Below the pieces are notes generated by a model. That model was given only the letters and a program-made list of their open reading frames with translations, was not told the origin of the DNA and did not search any database. Of a stretch of 44,502 nucleotides of DNA, positions 16,895 through 26,391 are shown piece by piece (positions within the stretch are counted from its first letter, which is position 1; each line of letters opens with the position of its first letter). Position numbers and translations under genes: made by a program. The DNA lies in the NCBI GenBank assembly GCA_905182635.1, contig CAJJCM010000019.1, positions 1 through 44,502 of the forward strand, written 5' to 3'. Source of the DNA: an uncultured Candidatus Poseidoniales archaeon. GTDB lineage: Archaea > Thermoplasmatota > Poseidoniia > Poseidoniales > Poseidoniaceae.

Positions 16895-19800
16895 ATGAAT
16901 GGCACGACGGCTTTTCTGAGGATTCACCGAGAGGCTTCAAGAACAGTCGACGGATGTAGTGGCGTTGAGGCGGCGAAGATGAAGGAGGGAAACGTTGTAT
17001 CACTTACGCTTGAAGCGATTGGTACGGGAGATAATATTCCGCCTTGGTTCTTTGCCGCACTTGAAAACGGTTCTGCTGAGAACATTTTAGTCCTCCATCC
17101 AAATGAAGCGAGCCGTAATCAAACATTGCTTCGACTTGCACAAACCAATTCGCCAATTGACACCACTCATCATTTGACCACAGTAAGGTTGCTCCAATTA
17201 CTAACACTTGACCTTGGCTTACCACCGTTGTTTGGAAGCGATGCAGGCTTGTTTTCAGTGATCCATGCCCATACCAAACAAGCGGCTGAAAGTGGAGAGT
17301 TACCGTTGTTGTTCTCAGCCATCGAAGGGAGGAAGTGGTCACCCTATCAAACAGAGCGGATTCTTACTTTACATCGAACTTTACATCAATTAAAGAATCC
17401 TTGGTCGTGGGAAGGTGACCCGGGTGCTAAAGATTTTGACACGCTCCTCCTTGCTCTCGAAGAAAAATTAGGCGGCACCCACCCCCATCATGCGTTTACT
17501 CGTTTGATGAAGGCCCTTGAAACAAGTTCTGAGGTTCCATTTACACTGAATGATGTACGGGGTATCGTGATCCTCGATACTGCGCCTGATTACTCAGAAA
17601 TCGAACGCTGTTTCTTTACAGCGCTTTCAAAAGCACGTCCTATACACCAACTTTGTTCAGCGGGTTCTTTCCGTCTTGGTTACCATGGCGCCTACCTCTT
17701 TGACGCTGAGTGGGACTATGTGACGCAGTCAAACCTCCCTGAGTGGGTTCCCGAGCATGAAGTGTGGTCTCCACCGAATGAAATCCACTGGCGTTCAGAA
17801 CGAGGCGATGAGAATAACACTTCACTTCACCGCATCACGCTGGAACGGGGAGCACATTCGATGGATGCTGCAATTGAATTGTTACGTTCGTATGGACTCC
17901 ACACGAAGGGGCGTGTACTCATTGTTGATGGGGCTGCAGATGCTAAGCAAGAACAATGGCTCAAGCGTCTTGAATCACTTGGCTATCAGTGTGGGATCGG
18001 ACAGAAAAGTCTTGAAGAAATACCCGCAGTAGCTGGGTTGGCACGAGCGATGAAACTCGGCATTGGCATGGATGCATGGTCACTTGAGCATCTTCGGGGA
18101 TTGTATGAGCATCAAAGCCTCCCTTTGGAGAACGGTGGAATAGAGGAACTCAGCCACCCAGATGAACCTTCATGGAAACCACGCCCACATTCGGATATCC
18201 TTGAAAAAATTGCCCGCTCATTCCACGTACGAGGGGGCCAAGGTTCACTCTTGCGTTGGCTTGCAACACTAGCGCAAGCAACCCCACAACTCGGAGAAAA
18301 CAAAAAGCATGCACGCCAAGCCCTGGAAGAAACCCAATGGTGGCTGCACTGCGTTGCAGAAACATGGGCCCCGTTATTGGACCAAGACACGCTTTCCAAA
18401 ATCCCAAAGCGACCATTCGGTTGTTCGACCCAAACTCCTCTCCCACTTCCATCACGTCCGGAATCAGGAATTGAATGGCTCGATACAATCTACAGCCGCA
18501 TCAATTGGAGTGAACTCTCAACTCGAACAGCAAAGCATGACCGGTCTCTCGCAGGATTACAAATGGTCAGAGAATCTCATGAATCAACACAAGCATTGCT
18601 TGAAAAAGCGGGCTATTCGATTCCGGAAACAGGTACACATTTCATCGAGTATTTCGATCATATCCTTGCCTATACCTCTTTGCCGCGTTCACGTTCCCGC
18701 GGGAAGGATATTCAAGTTCTCACACCCGAACAAGCCCACGGCGTTCAAGCCGATTTGATTCTCTTAGCAGGTCTGGATGTCAATTCATGGCCAATGAAAA
18801 CTTCGAAAGTACCATGGCTTGATGCACCTGCACAAATCCATCTTGGGTTATTTAATTCCGATATTGCCATCCGTCGAGGCAGACATCATCTCCGCCATCT
18901 ACTCAATGCCGCACCAGAAGTCGTATTCTTTGACACCAGTGCCGAAGAAGGCGGTGGTCCAAGCGCGCCCTTATCTGAATGGTTAACAGAAACTCGCCAT
19001 GAGGGTTCACTTGCATCATTCCAACCTGCTCCATCTTTTCTTGCGGACTTTGAACATCAAGAGGGCCGGCTTCATCGAAGTTGGCACTGGACAAAGGATG
19101 AACACGGCGGCGGTTTAGTTTGGCTTACGCCGCGCCCCTTTACGATGACAATGGTCGATGGAAAAGCAGTTGGAGAACGCGCAGGCCATCGAGGAAGAGA
19201 TGAACGGCAACGACTCGGACTCGAATTACTTGATGGAGGTAGACCCGAAGGCACAGTGCTCTCACAAACCGCCTTAGCAATGGCACACGAACTCCCTATC
19301 CAAACAGACCGCCGCCTTCGACAACCTGTAATGAAAGACCTGGAAAACGGTGAATATTTCACTTGGGAGAGCCGGCAACATATGCTGAGTGCCGATGATC
19401 TTGTATTGCAACCCTCGAATTCCCAAGTGAGCATCGGCTCGAGTCAACAACAGCAGTGGCCCCATCTTGGTTTGAAACGTAATGGTAATTCCAAAGGTCC
19501 AGCCATTGACCCCCGCCCTCTTCCAGCGTTGAACCTGCAAAGTTCAGTGTTGAATGCAACAATTGGTTTCGTATCAACCGGCATGGAACGAGAGACTTGG
19601 TCGCAAAGCCGCCTCCAATCTTGGCTCAAATGCCCCCGAATGGCATGGATGGATAAACGATTGAAAGCGAAATCCGAAGACGTTCAAAGTGAAGATGTTG
19701 ATTCTCGAGCTCGTGGTACAATGGTCCATGATGCAGAAGCAGCCATGTTGAACGCTCACGGGGTTATAACGGCTGGTGAAGCCGTTGAAAATCCCCTCCC

Positions 19801-20737
19801 ACTCCACCGAGGACCGATGAAAACTATTCCAGAATTATGGGGCAGTGTTCTATCGTACATCGAAAGCGAAGTTCCTTGGATGGCACGAAACGATGCAGTA
19901 GCAGTACATCGCTGTAGAGAAATGCTTGGAGTCACACCAAATCAGTGGCGGATGCACATTGAAGGCGAGATTGATTTAGAACCCAGTGGCCGACTCGGGC
20001 GAATGATTTCGGCGGATATTGAGTTGACAGCATCAGCACCTATGGCCTGCGAATGGATGTTAAATGAAGGAAAGACAGGCCATGTCAAAATAAATGGCTT
20101 GGATGATTCAGGCAAACCAATTCAAATCAACCTTTCCGGTCGAATCGACCGAGTTGACGCTCTGATACTCAGCAAAGAGCACCAAGCTCAAGCGATAACC
20201 GATGGCGTCTTAGCCAACACACCCGTTTCGAAAGTGCTCCCACTCGATTTGAAACAACCCTTCCCAGCAAATCGACTTGTCATTATTCGTGACTTGAAAA
20301 CTGTAAACGGGCCAAAGTCGAAAGACAAAGGCAACCGCCATCGAAAAGGTATGTTTGATGAAGTTCAACTTGGACTTTATGCACGAGCATGGGAACAGAG
20401 CCATCCTGGTGATCGTGTGGTTGGTGTTGGTGTAACTGAAATCGGAGAATCTACAACGCATTACGTTGAACTTGATGCATCAATTCTCAAATATCTCGAC
20501 GACAGCAAACTCGGCGAGAGAACAACTTATTCTCAAACACATCATCGTAAACCAGGAGATTACTTTTCAGAACAAAACGGCTTTCGCGCCTGGATATCTG
20601 AACGTATTCGAACCGCAGGAAGAGCGATTCAAACTGCACGTCAAGGCCATGTGAATGCAACACCTGGTGCACATTGTTCCTTTTGCCCAGTAAGAAAAAT
20701 TTGCCCATCAGCATCTTTGGGAGGTGACGAACAATGA
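16895..20737 (+). CDS. addB: AddB-like helicase-nuclease subunit with Fe-S nuclease domain
   Basis: AddB works with AddA to unwind and resect double-strand breaks for homologous recombination. The 1280-residue product fits AddB length. The N-terminal UvrD-like half lacks a Walker A (the expected position reads ILVLHPNEASRNQ), so the helicase is probably inactive. The segment DLILLAGLDVNSWP resembles the degenerate helicase core of AddB. The C-terminal PD-(D/E)XK nuclease has RARGTMVHDAEAAML, GRIDRVDAL, VIIRDLKTV and QLGLYARAW. Its cluster cysteines are in WLKCPRMAW (about 913) and CSFCPVRKIC (about 1261, 1264, 1270), the C...CX2CX5C spacing known for AddB Fe-S nucleases. The start may instead be ATG 16979. 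Its stop overlaps the ATG of addA by 4 bases. Confidence 0.85.
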   Translation: MNGTTAFLRIHREASRTVDGCSGVEAAKMKEGNVVSLTLEAIGTGDNIPPWFFAALENGSAENILVLHPNEASRNQTLLRLAQTNSPIDTTHHLTTVRLLQLLTLDLGLPPLFGSDAGLFSVIHAHTKQAAESGELPLLFSAIEGRKWSPYQTERILTLHRTLHQLKNPWSWEGDPGAKDFDTLLLALEEKLGGTHPHHAFTRLMKALETSSEVPFTLNDVRGIVILDTAPDYSEIERCFFTALSKARPIHQLCSAGSFRLGYHGAYLFDAEWDYVTQSNLPEWVPEHEVWSPPNEIHWRSERGDENNTSLHRITLERGAHSMDAAIELLRSYGLHTKGRVLIVDGAADAKQEQWLKRLESLGYQCGIGQKSLEEIPAVAGLARAMKLGIGMDAWSLEHLRGLYEHQSLPLENGGIEELSHPDEPSWKPRPHSDILEKIARSFHVRGGQGSLLRWLATLAQATPQLGENKKHARQALEETQWWLHCVAETWAPLLDQDTLSKIPKRPFGCSTQTPLPLPSRPESGIEWLDTIYSRINWSELSTRTAKHDRSLAGLQMVRESHESTQALLEKAGYSIPETGTHFIEYFDHILAYTSLPRSRSRGKDIQVLTPEQAHGVQADLILLAGLDVNSWPMKTSKVPWLDAPAQIHLGLFNSDIAIRRGRHHLRHLLNAAPEVVFFDTSAEEGGGPSAPLSEWLTETRHEGSLASFQPAPSFLADFEHQEGRLHRSWHWTKDEHGGGLVWLTPRPFTMTMVDGKAVGERAGHRGRDERQRLGLELLDGGRPEGTVLSQTALAMAHELPIQTDRRLRQPVMKDLENGEYFTWESRQHMLSADDLVLQPSNSQVSIGSSQQQQWPHLGLKRNGNSKGPAIDPRPLPALNLQSSVLNATIGFVSTGMERETWSQSRLQSWLKCPRMAWMDKRLKAKSEDVQSEDVDSRARGTMVHDAEAAMLNAHGVITAGEAVENPLPLHRGPMKTIPELWGSVLSYIESEVPWMARNDAVAVHRCREMLGVTPNQWRMHIEGEIDLEPSGRLGRMISADIELTASAPMACEWMLNEGKTGHVKINGLDDSGKPIQINLSGRIDRVDALILSKEHQAQAITDGVLANTPVSKVLPLDLKQPFPANRLVIIRDLKTVNGPKSKDKGNRHRKGMFDEVQLGLYARAWEQSHPGDRVVGVGVTEIGESTTHYVELDASILKYLDDSKLGERTTYSQTHHRKPGDYFSEQNGFRAWISERIRTAGRAIQTARQGHVNATPGAHCSFCPVRKICPSASLGGDEQ

Positions 20738-23700
20738 TACGCTTTAATCGAAGTCAACGCCTTGGCTTGGATCTTGACAAGCACATTGCTTTGGATGCTG
20801 GAGCGGGCACTGGTAAAACAACTGTCATGGCTGAACGCTATGTTCAGCATCTTCTTTCCTCTGAACAACGCGCAACACAAATTCTCCCACACGGTCCTCG
20901 TGAATCATCGAAGGGAAGTGGGCTTTTGCGAGCACCTCCACGGCAACGAACTTCTCCGAACGAATGGAAAGGTTTGCTTCCAAGCGAAGTGGTTGCCATC
21001 ACCTTTACCAAAAAAGCAGCAGCAGAACTGAAAGCGCGAATACGCTATCGGGTCGGACAAAGTCGAGCATCTCCAGTGAAAACAGGTGACGATGAAGGAA
21101 TATTCGACCCTCGACTCCGAGAAGGAGATATTGAGACCTTGATGTCAGCCCTCGATGAAGCCCCGATTTCGACCATCGATGCGTTCCTTTCTCAACTTGT
21201 GTCACCGCATTTGGATTTGGTCGCAGTTCACCCAAGCCGAGAACAAATTTCCGAGGAACGCTCACCGCTTTTAGTCCAAGAAACGCTCCATTCTGCATGG
21301 CGTATTCGAACCATTAATGACGCACATGAAGCAGGTGTCCGAGGAAATATTGGTGCGTTTATTGAAGCCCGAAACCGCCTAGCAGTTCTTCTTGGCGGGC
21401 AGCAACATTCCGCAGTAGTACTCAGTGGAATGTTAGGCAAATCATTGTTTGTCGAAGAAGCCCATCGTGCAATGCTCACCCGCGCCCAATCGATAGGTTC
21501 TGCATGGTCAGGAGTGGGGCCAATTCCCCACGAGGTCCTCATGGACATGTTCTTGGAACCCGTTCGAGATGAAGTTGTCGCATTTGCTCAAACTCTACAA
21601 GAACTTTTGTTCCAATGGACCAATTCATATTTGGCCCATACCACTCACTATGTGATGGCATGCGAAGCTGAAATCAATACCACACTCACTCGGTTTAATC
21701 ATTTGACGGCTTTGGCTCGACAACCCTTGCCGATTGAGCCAAGTGTCTGTTTACAATGGGTTTGGCAAGTTGCAATTGCAGCAACTACGACCAACCAATT
21801 AGAAAATGAAGAACCAAACTACTTCCCGAAAGGTGGACTTCCCCAAGCCCGTTATTGCGCGGGTTGGCATCCCGGTTTACTTGGTAAATCTGCAACGAAA
21901 GGACTTTCAAAAACAGAAAAAGATAACGTAGAAATAGAGGCTTTGGAACTCACCAATTTACTCAATACTGAACTCAACGGCCGTCTTGGGCGCCTGGTTT
22001 GTTTATTGGGCAAGAGCGCTTTCTTACTCGACCCCATTTCCACCCTACCACATATGCCCGACGATTGCGAACTTCGTCACCGAGAAGTTTCAACGACGTT
22101 TAGTGACCTTGCTCCAGAAGGGCGGCTACGTATTTCGCATGAATTACAAACCAATGTTCTCAATGACTTGTTACTTGTTCATCGCGGCTGTCAAGATATT
22201 TTGACACTTCGAAAAGCCCACGAAGCGGTACATGATTACGATGACATCCAAAAACTGGTTGCTGATTTATTGCTTGCGCGGTGCCCCGATATTGTTCGCC
22301 ATGTCTATCCTTCTGCAGTCGTTCATGCACTCGACCATCTCGGAGATGAACCTTGGTCGGACCAACACATTTCACGTGCTATGAGGCTGGCTGGAGAGGA
22401 CCAAGTATGCTTCGAAGATCTCCAACGCCGCTTCTTTACACTCCAAACAATCCGACGTCAATATCGTGCTTTTATCATCGATGAATATCAAGATACCAAC
22501 CCAGCCCATTTCCGCCTTCTCGCTCGCCTTTGGGGGCACCGTAGGCTTGAATCTGACGACCCTCAACGCCCACTTGGACCCTGGGACCCAACGGTCTGTA
22601 TTGTCGGCGACATGAAGCAAAGTATCTACCGATTCCGTCAAGCAGAAGTCACCGTCATGCGACGTACTGTTGCTGCTATTAAACAAGCAAATCAACTGGA
22701 GCAAAGCGAACCTCGCTTGAGCCATTTACGAAGTGAGGGAGAAGGTCGAGACCCTCGGCCAGTTGGTGCTGGTGGGTCATTCACCAAAGGGACTGAGATT
22801 GAAGGAAAATCTGTCACATCCAAGTTATGGGAGCATGTAAGTTTCGCTTTTGAAGATGCCGAAGACGGCGAAGATGCCTTCAATCCTGTTGATTCTATCC
22901 GCCGAGAGCGTCGTACACTCGGGCATATTGACCTCACCTCAAATCACCGTTCACTGCATAATTTAGTGCGTACGATGAATGGCATGTTTGACGATGTATT
23001 CGATCCACGCCACTATGTCCTACCAGGAGACTGGCATGCTGAGCCTCAACAACTTCGACCAGCTCGCAACTCCGATGGCGTCGGGGTACTGGAATGGCTT
23101 GTTCCACTCCAAATTGGCGTAGCGGCTCCGAGCTATGATTTAGAAAAGCGAATCGATACCTTTGCTGACCCGAAAGCAAAACGCTCACATCTTGAAAATG
23201 AATTAATTGCAGCCCGTTTGCAAGCCCTCATCCAAAACGGAGACACTCAAGTTTGGAATGCTGATTCAGAGACCTATGTTAATCTGCCAAACGATGGACG
23301 AAACATACGGCCTGAAGATATCATTATTTTGGTTCATTCCCGAAAGCACATGCCTGATTTGATACAAAGATTGCAATCTCGTGGAATTCCAGTCATGGCC
23401 GACCGTCAAGGGGCATTACTTCAACGACCTGTTGTCGCCCCACTCCTTGCTTGCTTGGAATTGATTGCTTTCCCGAACTCCCGTCATGCCGCTTTATCCC
23501 TTGCCCGCTCACCTATACTGGGCTTCAATGATGCCCAAGCACATGCATTACTCACCTCCGAAGAAGAACTCTCATGGTGGAAGAAAATTCAGCAACATGC
23601 ACCGAATAATTTAGTGAAGCAATTGGCAGCGCATATTGAACGCTTGGTTCTGCAAGGGGCAATCCATGATGTATTCGATACAGTTCTCGATTGTTCAGAT

Positions 23701-25695
23701 TTACTCGTCGCCTATCCAGATGACGCTTCCCGGCAAAACGCAGAAGCATGGTGTGCACTTGCCACCTCAATTGGAAATGAATTAGGCCATGAAGCATCGG
23801 CTATTTTCAATCGAATGAAAGCCTTGAGCGGCCTTGGGAACAAAGGCCCTTCCGCGATTACGACCCCTTCAGGCGGTGCAATCCAAATCATGACCATTCA
23901 CGGTGCAAAAGGACTTCAAGCACCGGTTGTTGTCGTTGCAGGAATATTCCATGCTGGTAAATCAGATGCATCGCTTGCCGTTCGAAACAACGTGTTGGTC
24001 ACGCCCCAAGTTGTCGCCGGCCGAATCAATCCATGGACTTCACGGGAGCGACCTGACGATGGACTTTGGGAGTTTGCAAAACGAATAGATCACGCCCAAC
24101 GCCAAGCCGAACGTCGCCGAGAATTTTACGTCGCTTTGACGCGTGTAAAGGACCGATTGATTGTCGTTGGGTCACCAAGCGATACCGCTGAAATCAATAC
24201 CGATACACACCTCCTTGAATTCAAGAGTAAACCCTCTCTGAAGACGATGGGTGCGATGTGGTTGGATGGATTACGTAGCCTTTCTCATTCCAACAGCCAA
24301 GTAAATTCCCCATGGCTACTTGCAGGTGATACATTTAATGCACCACTTCCTCGATACGAAGAAACGAAACTATCACTCAACCCAAGTGCTTTGGTCGAAA
24401 ATTCTTGTCTCGGAGGTGATGCAATTAAGTCTCTCTATCTGTATCATTCACCGGATTGCTTCCCCGATTTAGATGTCCAAACGCCATTACAAAAATGGCG
24501 TAGTCTTGAGACTCAACTCAAAAAAACTCCACCATCAATCCCTCTTCCAGAGGGATATGTACAGGTGAGTGACATCATGCGAATGACGGCGCATGGATTG
24601 GATACAAGCTTTGCTTGCCCACGCCGACATTGGTTGTCAGAAATACGAGGTTGGAACCCTGAGCCACTTGAACGGTTTTCAAAACCGCCATCGAGTGAAA
24701 AACCTGCGCCCCTCTTCCCTCCAGCAACTGTTTTTGGAACCCTTATGCATCGCTTGGTCGAAATTGGATTACAAAATCCTGCACAATTGAATTCACCACC
24801 GACGATACCACTTCCCTCTGCATGGACCTATGAAGGAAAAGACCTTCTCGATGATGAAGCCACCATCAAACGCGTACTTGCAGAAGAGGGCATTGGGGAG
24901 GGGGATTTAAGTTCTGAAATCCATCAAGCAACCCTAGAACGGCTAGCACATCTCGGGGCGTTGGTTCGAAACGGACTGCTTGGGAGATTTGCCGATGGTG
25001 AAAGTCATTCGGGATATAGTGTCGAAGGATTGAGAACAGAATTGCCCTTTTATTTCAGCCATAAAGTCGCCTTTGACAGTGTAGTTCGCACCACCTTCTC
25101 GATCGATGGGCCACGTCCACAGGCGCTTGTCGACCATGTGGATGTTGTTTTTGACGGCCGAGCCGATTTAGTATTGGCCTTGCGTGATGGTGAAGGAAAA
25201 GGTTGTCTGCAAGTTGTCGACTTGAAAACCAAAGGCTGTAGAGATCAATTTAATCCAGACAATCCGAATTCGGGCAGCCCTCTTCAGAAATTCAAAGGCG
25301 ACCCACTCTCCCCTTTCCCTGCTTCCTATGCAGAACGGGCGCTCTTGGATGAGCACCGTTTACAGCTGACATTGTATTCATTGGCTCTTGAAGTCATCGA
25401 ACAGCAAAAACCTGAGCATGAGCGTCGCCGAGTATTACCTCCTTCATTGCTTATCGGTGCATCTGGGCGCATGGTACAATTATCTGTAGAGGAATTCACC
25501 GAAGCAAAAATCACCCTTTCTGAACATCTCAACTGGATGGCTCAACTGACTGCAACTCCCGATGCGCTTGAAGAACCAGCACGTTTGCCTGCTGAATCAG
25601 CACACATTTGTTCTCAATGTCCGTTTTCAAGAGGAGAAATACGCCTCTGCGGCCCAGAAGGAGTCGAACTTGGACCAATCCATTCAGATGAGTAA
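20734..25695 (+). CDS. addA: AddA-like UvrD/RecB-family helicase-nuclease
   Basis: This is the active motor and second nuclease of an AddAB-type complex. All SF1A motifs are present: Walker A DAGAGTGKTT (about 28), ITFTKKAAAELKARIR, Walker B FIIDEYQDTNPAHF, GDMKQSIYRFRQAE, the IMTIHGAKGLQAPVV motif and FYVALTRVKDRLIVVG. The C-terminal nuclease domain has CPRRHW (about 1295), FGTLMHRLVEIG, VFDGRADLVL, VVDLKTKG and QLTLYSLAL. At 1653 residues it is several hundred longer than bacterial AddA (about 1200). A late cysteine set (CSQC at 1626-1629, then Cys 1639, spacing CX2CX9C) together with Cys 1295 suggests a metal cluster here too, which is not usual for AddA. The ATGA overlap with addB implies coupled translation. 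The stop is 1 base from the opposing methyltransferase gene. Confidence 0.88.
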   Translation: MIRFNRSQRLGLDLDKHIALDAGAGTGKTTVMAERYVQHLLSSEQRATQILPHGPRESSKGSGLLRAPPRQRTSPNEWKGLLPSEVVAITFTKKAAAELKARIRYRVGQSRASPVKTGDDEGIFDPRLREGDIETLMSALDEAPISTIDAFLSQLVSPHLDLVAVHPSREQISEERSPLLVQETLHSAWRIRTINDAHEAGVRGNIGAFIEARNRLAVLLGGQQHSAVVLSGMLGKSLFVEEAHRAMLTRAQSIGSAWSGVGPIPHEVLMDMFLEPVRDEVVAFAQTLQELLFQWTNSYLAHTTHYVMACEAEINTTLTRFNHLTALARQPLPIEPSVCLQWVWQVAIAATTTNQLENEEPNYFPKGGLPQARYCAGWHPGLLGKSATKGLSKTEKDNVEIEALELTNLLNTELNGRLGRLVCLLGKSAFLLDPISTLPHMPDDCELRHREVSTTFSDLAPEGRLRISHELQTNVLNDLLLVHRGCQDILTLRKAHEAVHDYDDIQKLVADLLLARCPDIVRHVYPSAVVHALDHLGDEPWSDQHISRAMRLAGEDQVCFEDLQRRFFTLQTIRRQYRAFIIDEYQDTNPAHFRLLARLWGHRRLESDDPQRPLGPWDPTVCIVGDMKQSIYRFRQAEVTVMRRTVAAIKQANQLEQSEPRLSHLRSEGEGRDPRPVGAGGSFTKGTEIEGKSVTSKLWEHVSFAFEDAEDGEDAFNPVDSIRRERRTLGHIDLTSNHRSLHNLVRTMNGMFDDVFDPRHYVLPGDWHAEPQQLRPARNSDGVGVLEWLVPLQIGVAAPSYDLEKRIDTFADPKAKRSHLENELIAARLQALIQNGDTQVWNADSETYVNLPNDGRNIRPEDIIILVHSRKHMPDLIQRLQSRGIPVMADRQGALLQRPVVAPLLACLELIAFPNSRHAALSLARSPILGFNDAQAHALLTSEEELSWWKKIQQHAPNNLVKQLAAHIERLVLQGAIHDVFDTVLDCSDLLVAYPDDASRQNAEAWCALATSIGNELGHEASAIFNRMKALSGLGNKGPSAITTPSGGAIQIMTIHGAKGLQAPVVVVAGIFHAGKSDASLAVRNNVLVTPQVVAGRINPWTSRERPDDGLWEFAKRIDHAQRQAERRREFYVALTRVKDRLIVVGSPSDTAEINTDTHLLEFKSKPSLKTMGAMWLDGLRSLSHSNSQVNSPWLLAGDTFNAPLPRYEETKLSLNPSALVENSCLGGDAIKSLYLYHSPDCFPDLDVQTPLQKWRSLETQLKKTPPSIPLPEGYVQVSDIMRMTAHGLDTSFACPRRHWLSEIRGWNPEPLERFSKPPSSEKPAPLFPPATVFGTLMHRLVEIGLQNPAQLNSPPTIPLPSAWTYEGKDLLDDEATIKRVLAEEGIGEGDLSSEIHQATLERLAHLGALVRNGLLGRFADGESHSGYSVEGLRTELPFYFSHKVAFDSVVRTTFSIDGPRPQALVDHVDVVFDGRADLVLALRDGEGKGCLQVVDLKTKGCRDQFNPDNPNSGSPLQKFKGDPLSPFPASYAERALLDEHRLQLTLYSLALEVIEQQKPEHERRRVLPPSLLIGASGRMVQLSVEEFTEAKITLSEHLNWMAQLTATPDALEEPARLPAESAHICSQCPFSRGEIRLCGPEGVELGPIHSDE

Positions 25696-25696
25696 C

Positions 25697-26353
25697 TTAT
25701 TTTTTCTTACCAATAAGAACCAGAGTTCCAATGAAGTTCTCTTTTTGACCAACTTGATGGACTTCAACATCGACAAATCCAGCATCCAACATTGCAGTTT
25801 TCCATTGTTCAATACCGAGTGTCGTCATATGGACATTCAAGGCATCAGGCCAACTTAAACTGTCTTCATTTTCGAGGTAGTGGTCGAGACCTGCAACAAG
25901 AATCCCGCCACTGTTTAGCCACTCATCATTGAACATTTTCAACATCGATTGTGGGTCGTGTAAATAATACAGAAATTCCATGGTATGGATCAAATCGAAT
26001 GTTTGCTTAGGCGTCCAATCAGGAAGCATTGCAAGGTGGTATTCACCTTGTTCATCAATGGAGTGGGCCTTTTCAATCATACGTGCCGAACCATCGACTC
26101 CCACAACATGTGTACACATTTGGTCCTGTGCGATTCTGCGACAAACCCAGCCATTTCCACATCCAACATCAATGGCTGAATAGTGTGAATCTCGAGGGAC
26201 TCCAGCCAATTCGAGCATGGCATGAACCGAACGGGCATGGCCTTTCTCCATTCCTCCATCCTTGCCTTTGTCGGCCCATTCACTGAACACTTCAGTCGCA
26301 TCTCGCCGGCCCATAGATACAACCGAGCCGATGCATTCCAAGAAGATGTCCAT
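25697..26353 (-). CDS. Class I SAM-dependent methyltransferase
   Basis: The 218-residue cytosolic protein has a Rossmann-type methyltransferase core. Motif I is AIDVGCGNGWVCRRIA, motif II is VVGVDGSARMIEKA, the post-II region is DLIHTMEFLYYL, and motif III is SGGILVAGLDHY. The N-terminal segment (VFSEWADKGKDGGMEKGH) resembles those of UbiE/Mtf11-type small-molecule methyltransferases. The substrate cannot be told. It is transcribed divergently from the proline iminopeptidase gene across 38 bases and converges with addA with a single base between the two stops. Confidence 0.85.
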   Translation of the reverse strand: MDIFLECIGSVVSMGRRDATEVFSEWADKGKDGGMEKGHARSVHAMLELAGVPRDSHYSAIDVGCGNGWVCRRIAQDQMCTHVVGVDGSARMIEKAHSIDEQGEYHLAMLPDWTPKQTFDLIHTMEFLYYLHDPQSMLKMFNDEWLNSGGILVAGLDHYLENEDSLSWPDALNVHMTTLGIEQWKTAMLDAGFVDVEVHQVGQKENFIGTLVLIGKKK

Positions 26354-26376
26354 TGCGAAAGGAACATGCGTGACCG

Positions 26377-26389
26377 ACCTTTGGAAGGT
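26377..26389. repeat. Inverted repeat acctt-tgg-aaggt between divergent starts
   Basis: A perfect 5-base inverted repeat with a 3-base spacer lies in the 38-base gap between the methyltransferase and iminopeptidase starts, three bases before the latter. A shared operator is possible; the match is short and could be chance. Confidence 0.2.
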
Positions 26390-26391
26390 TT

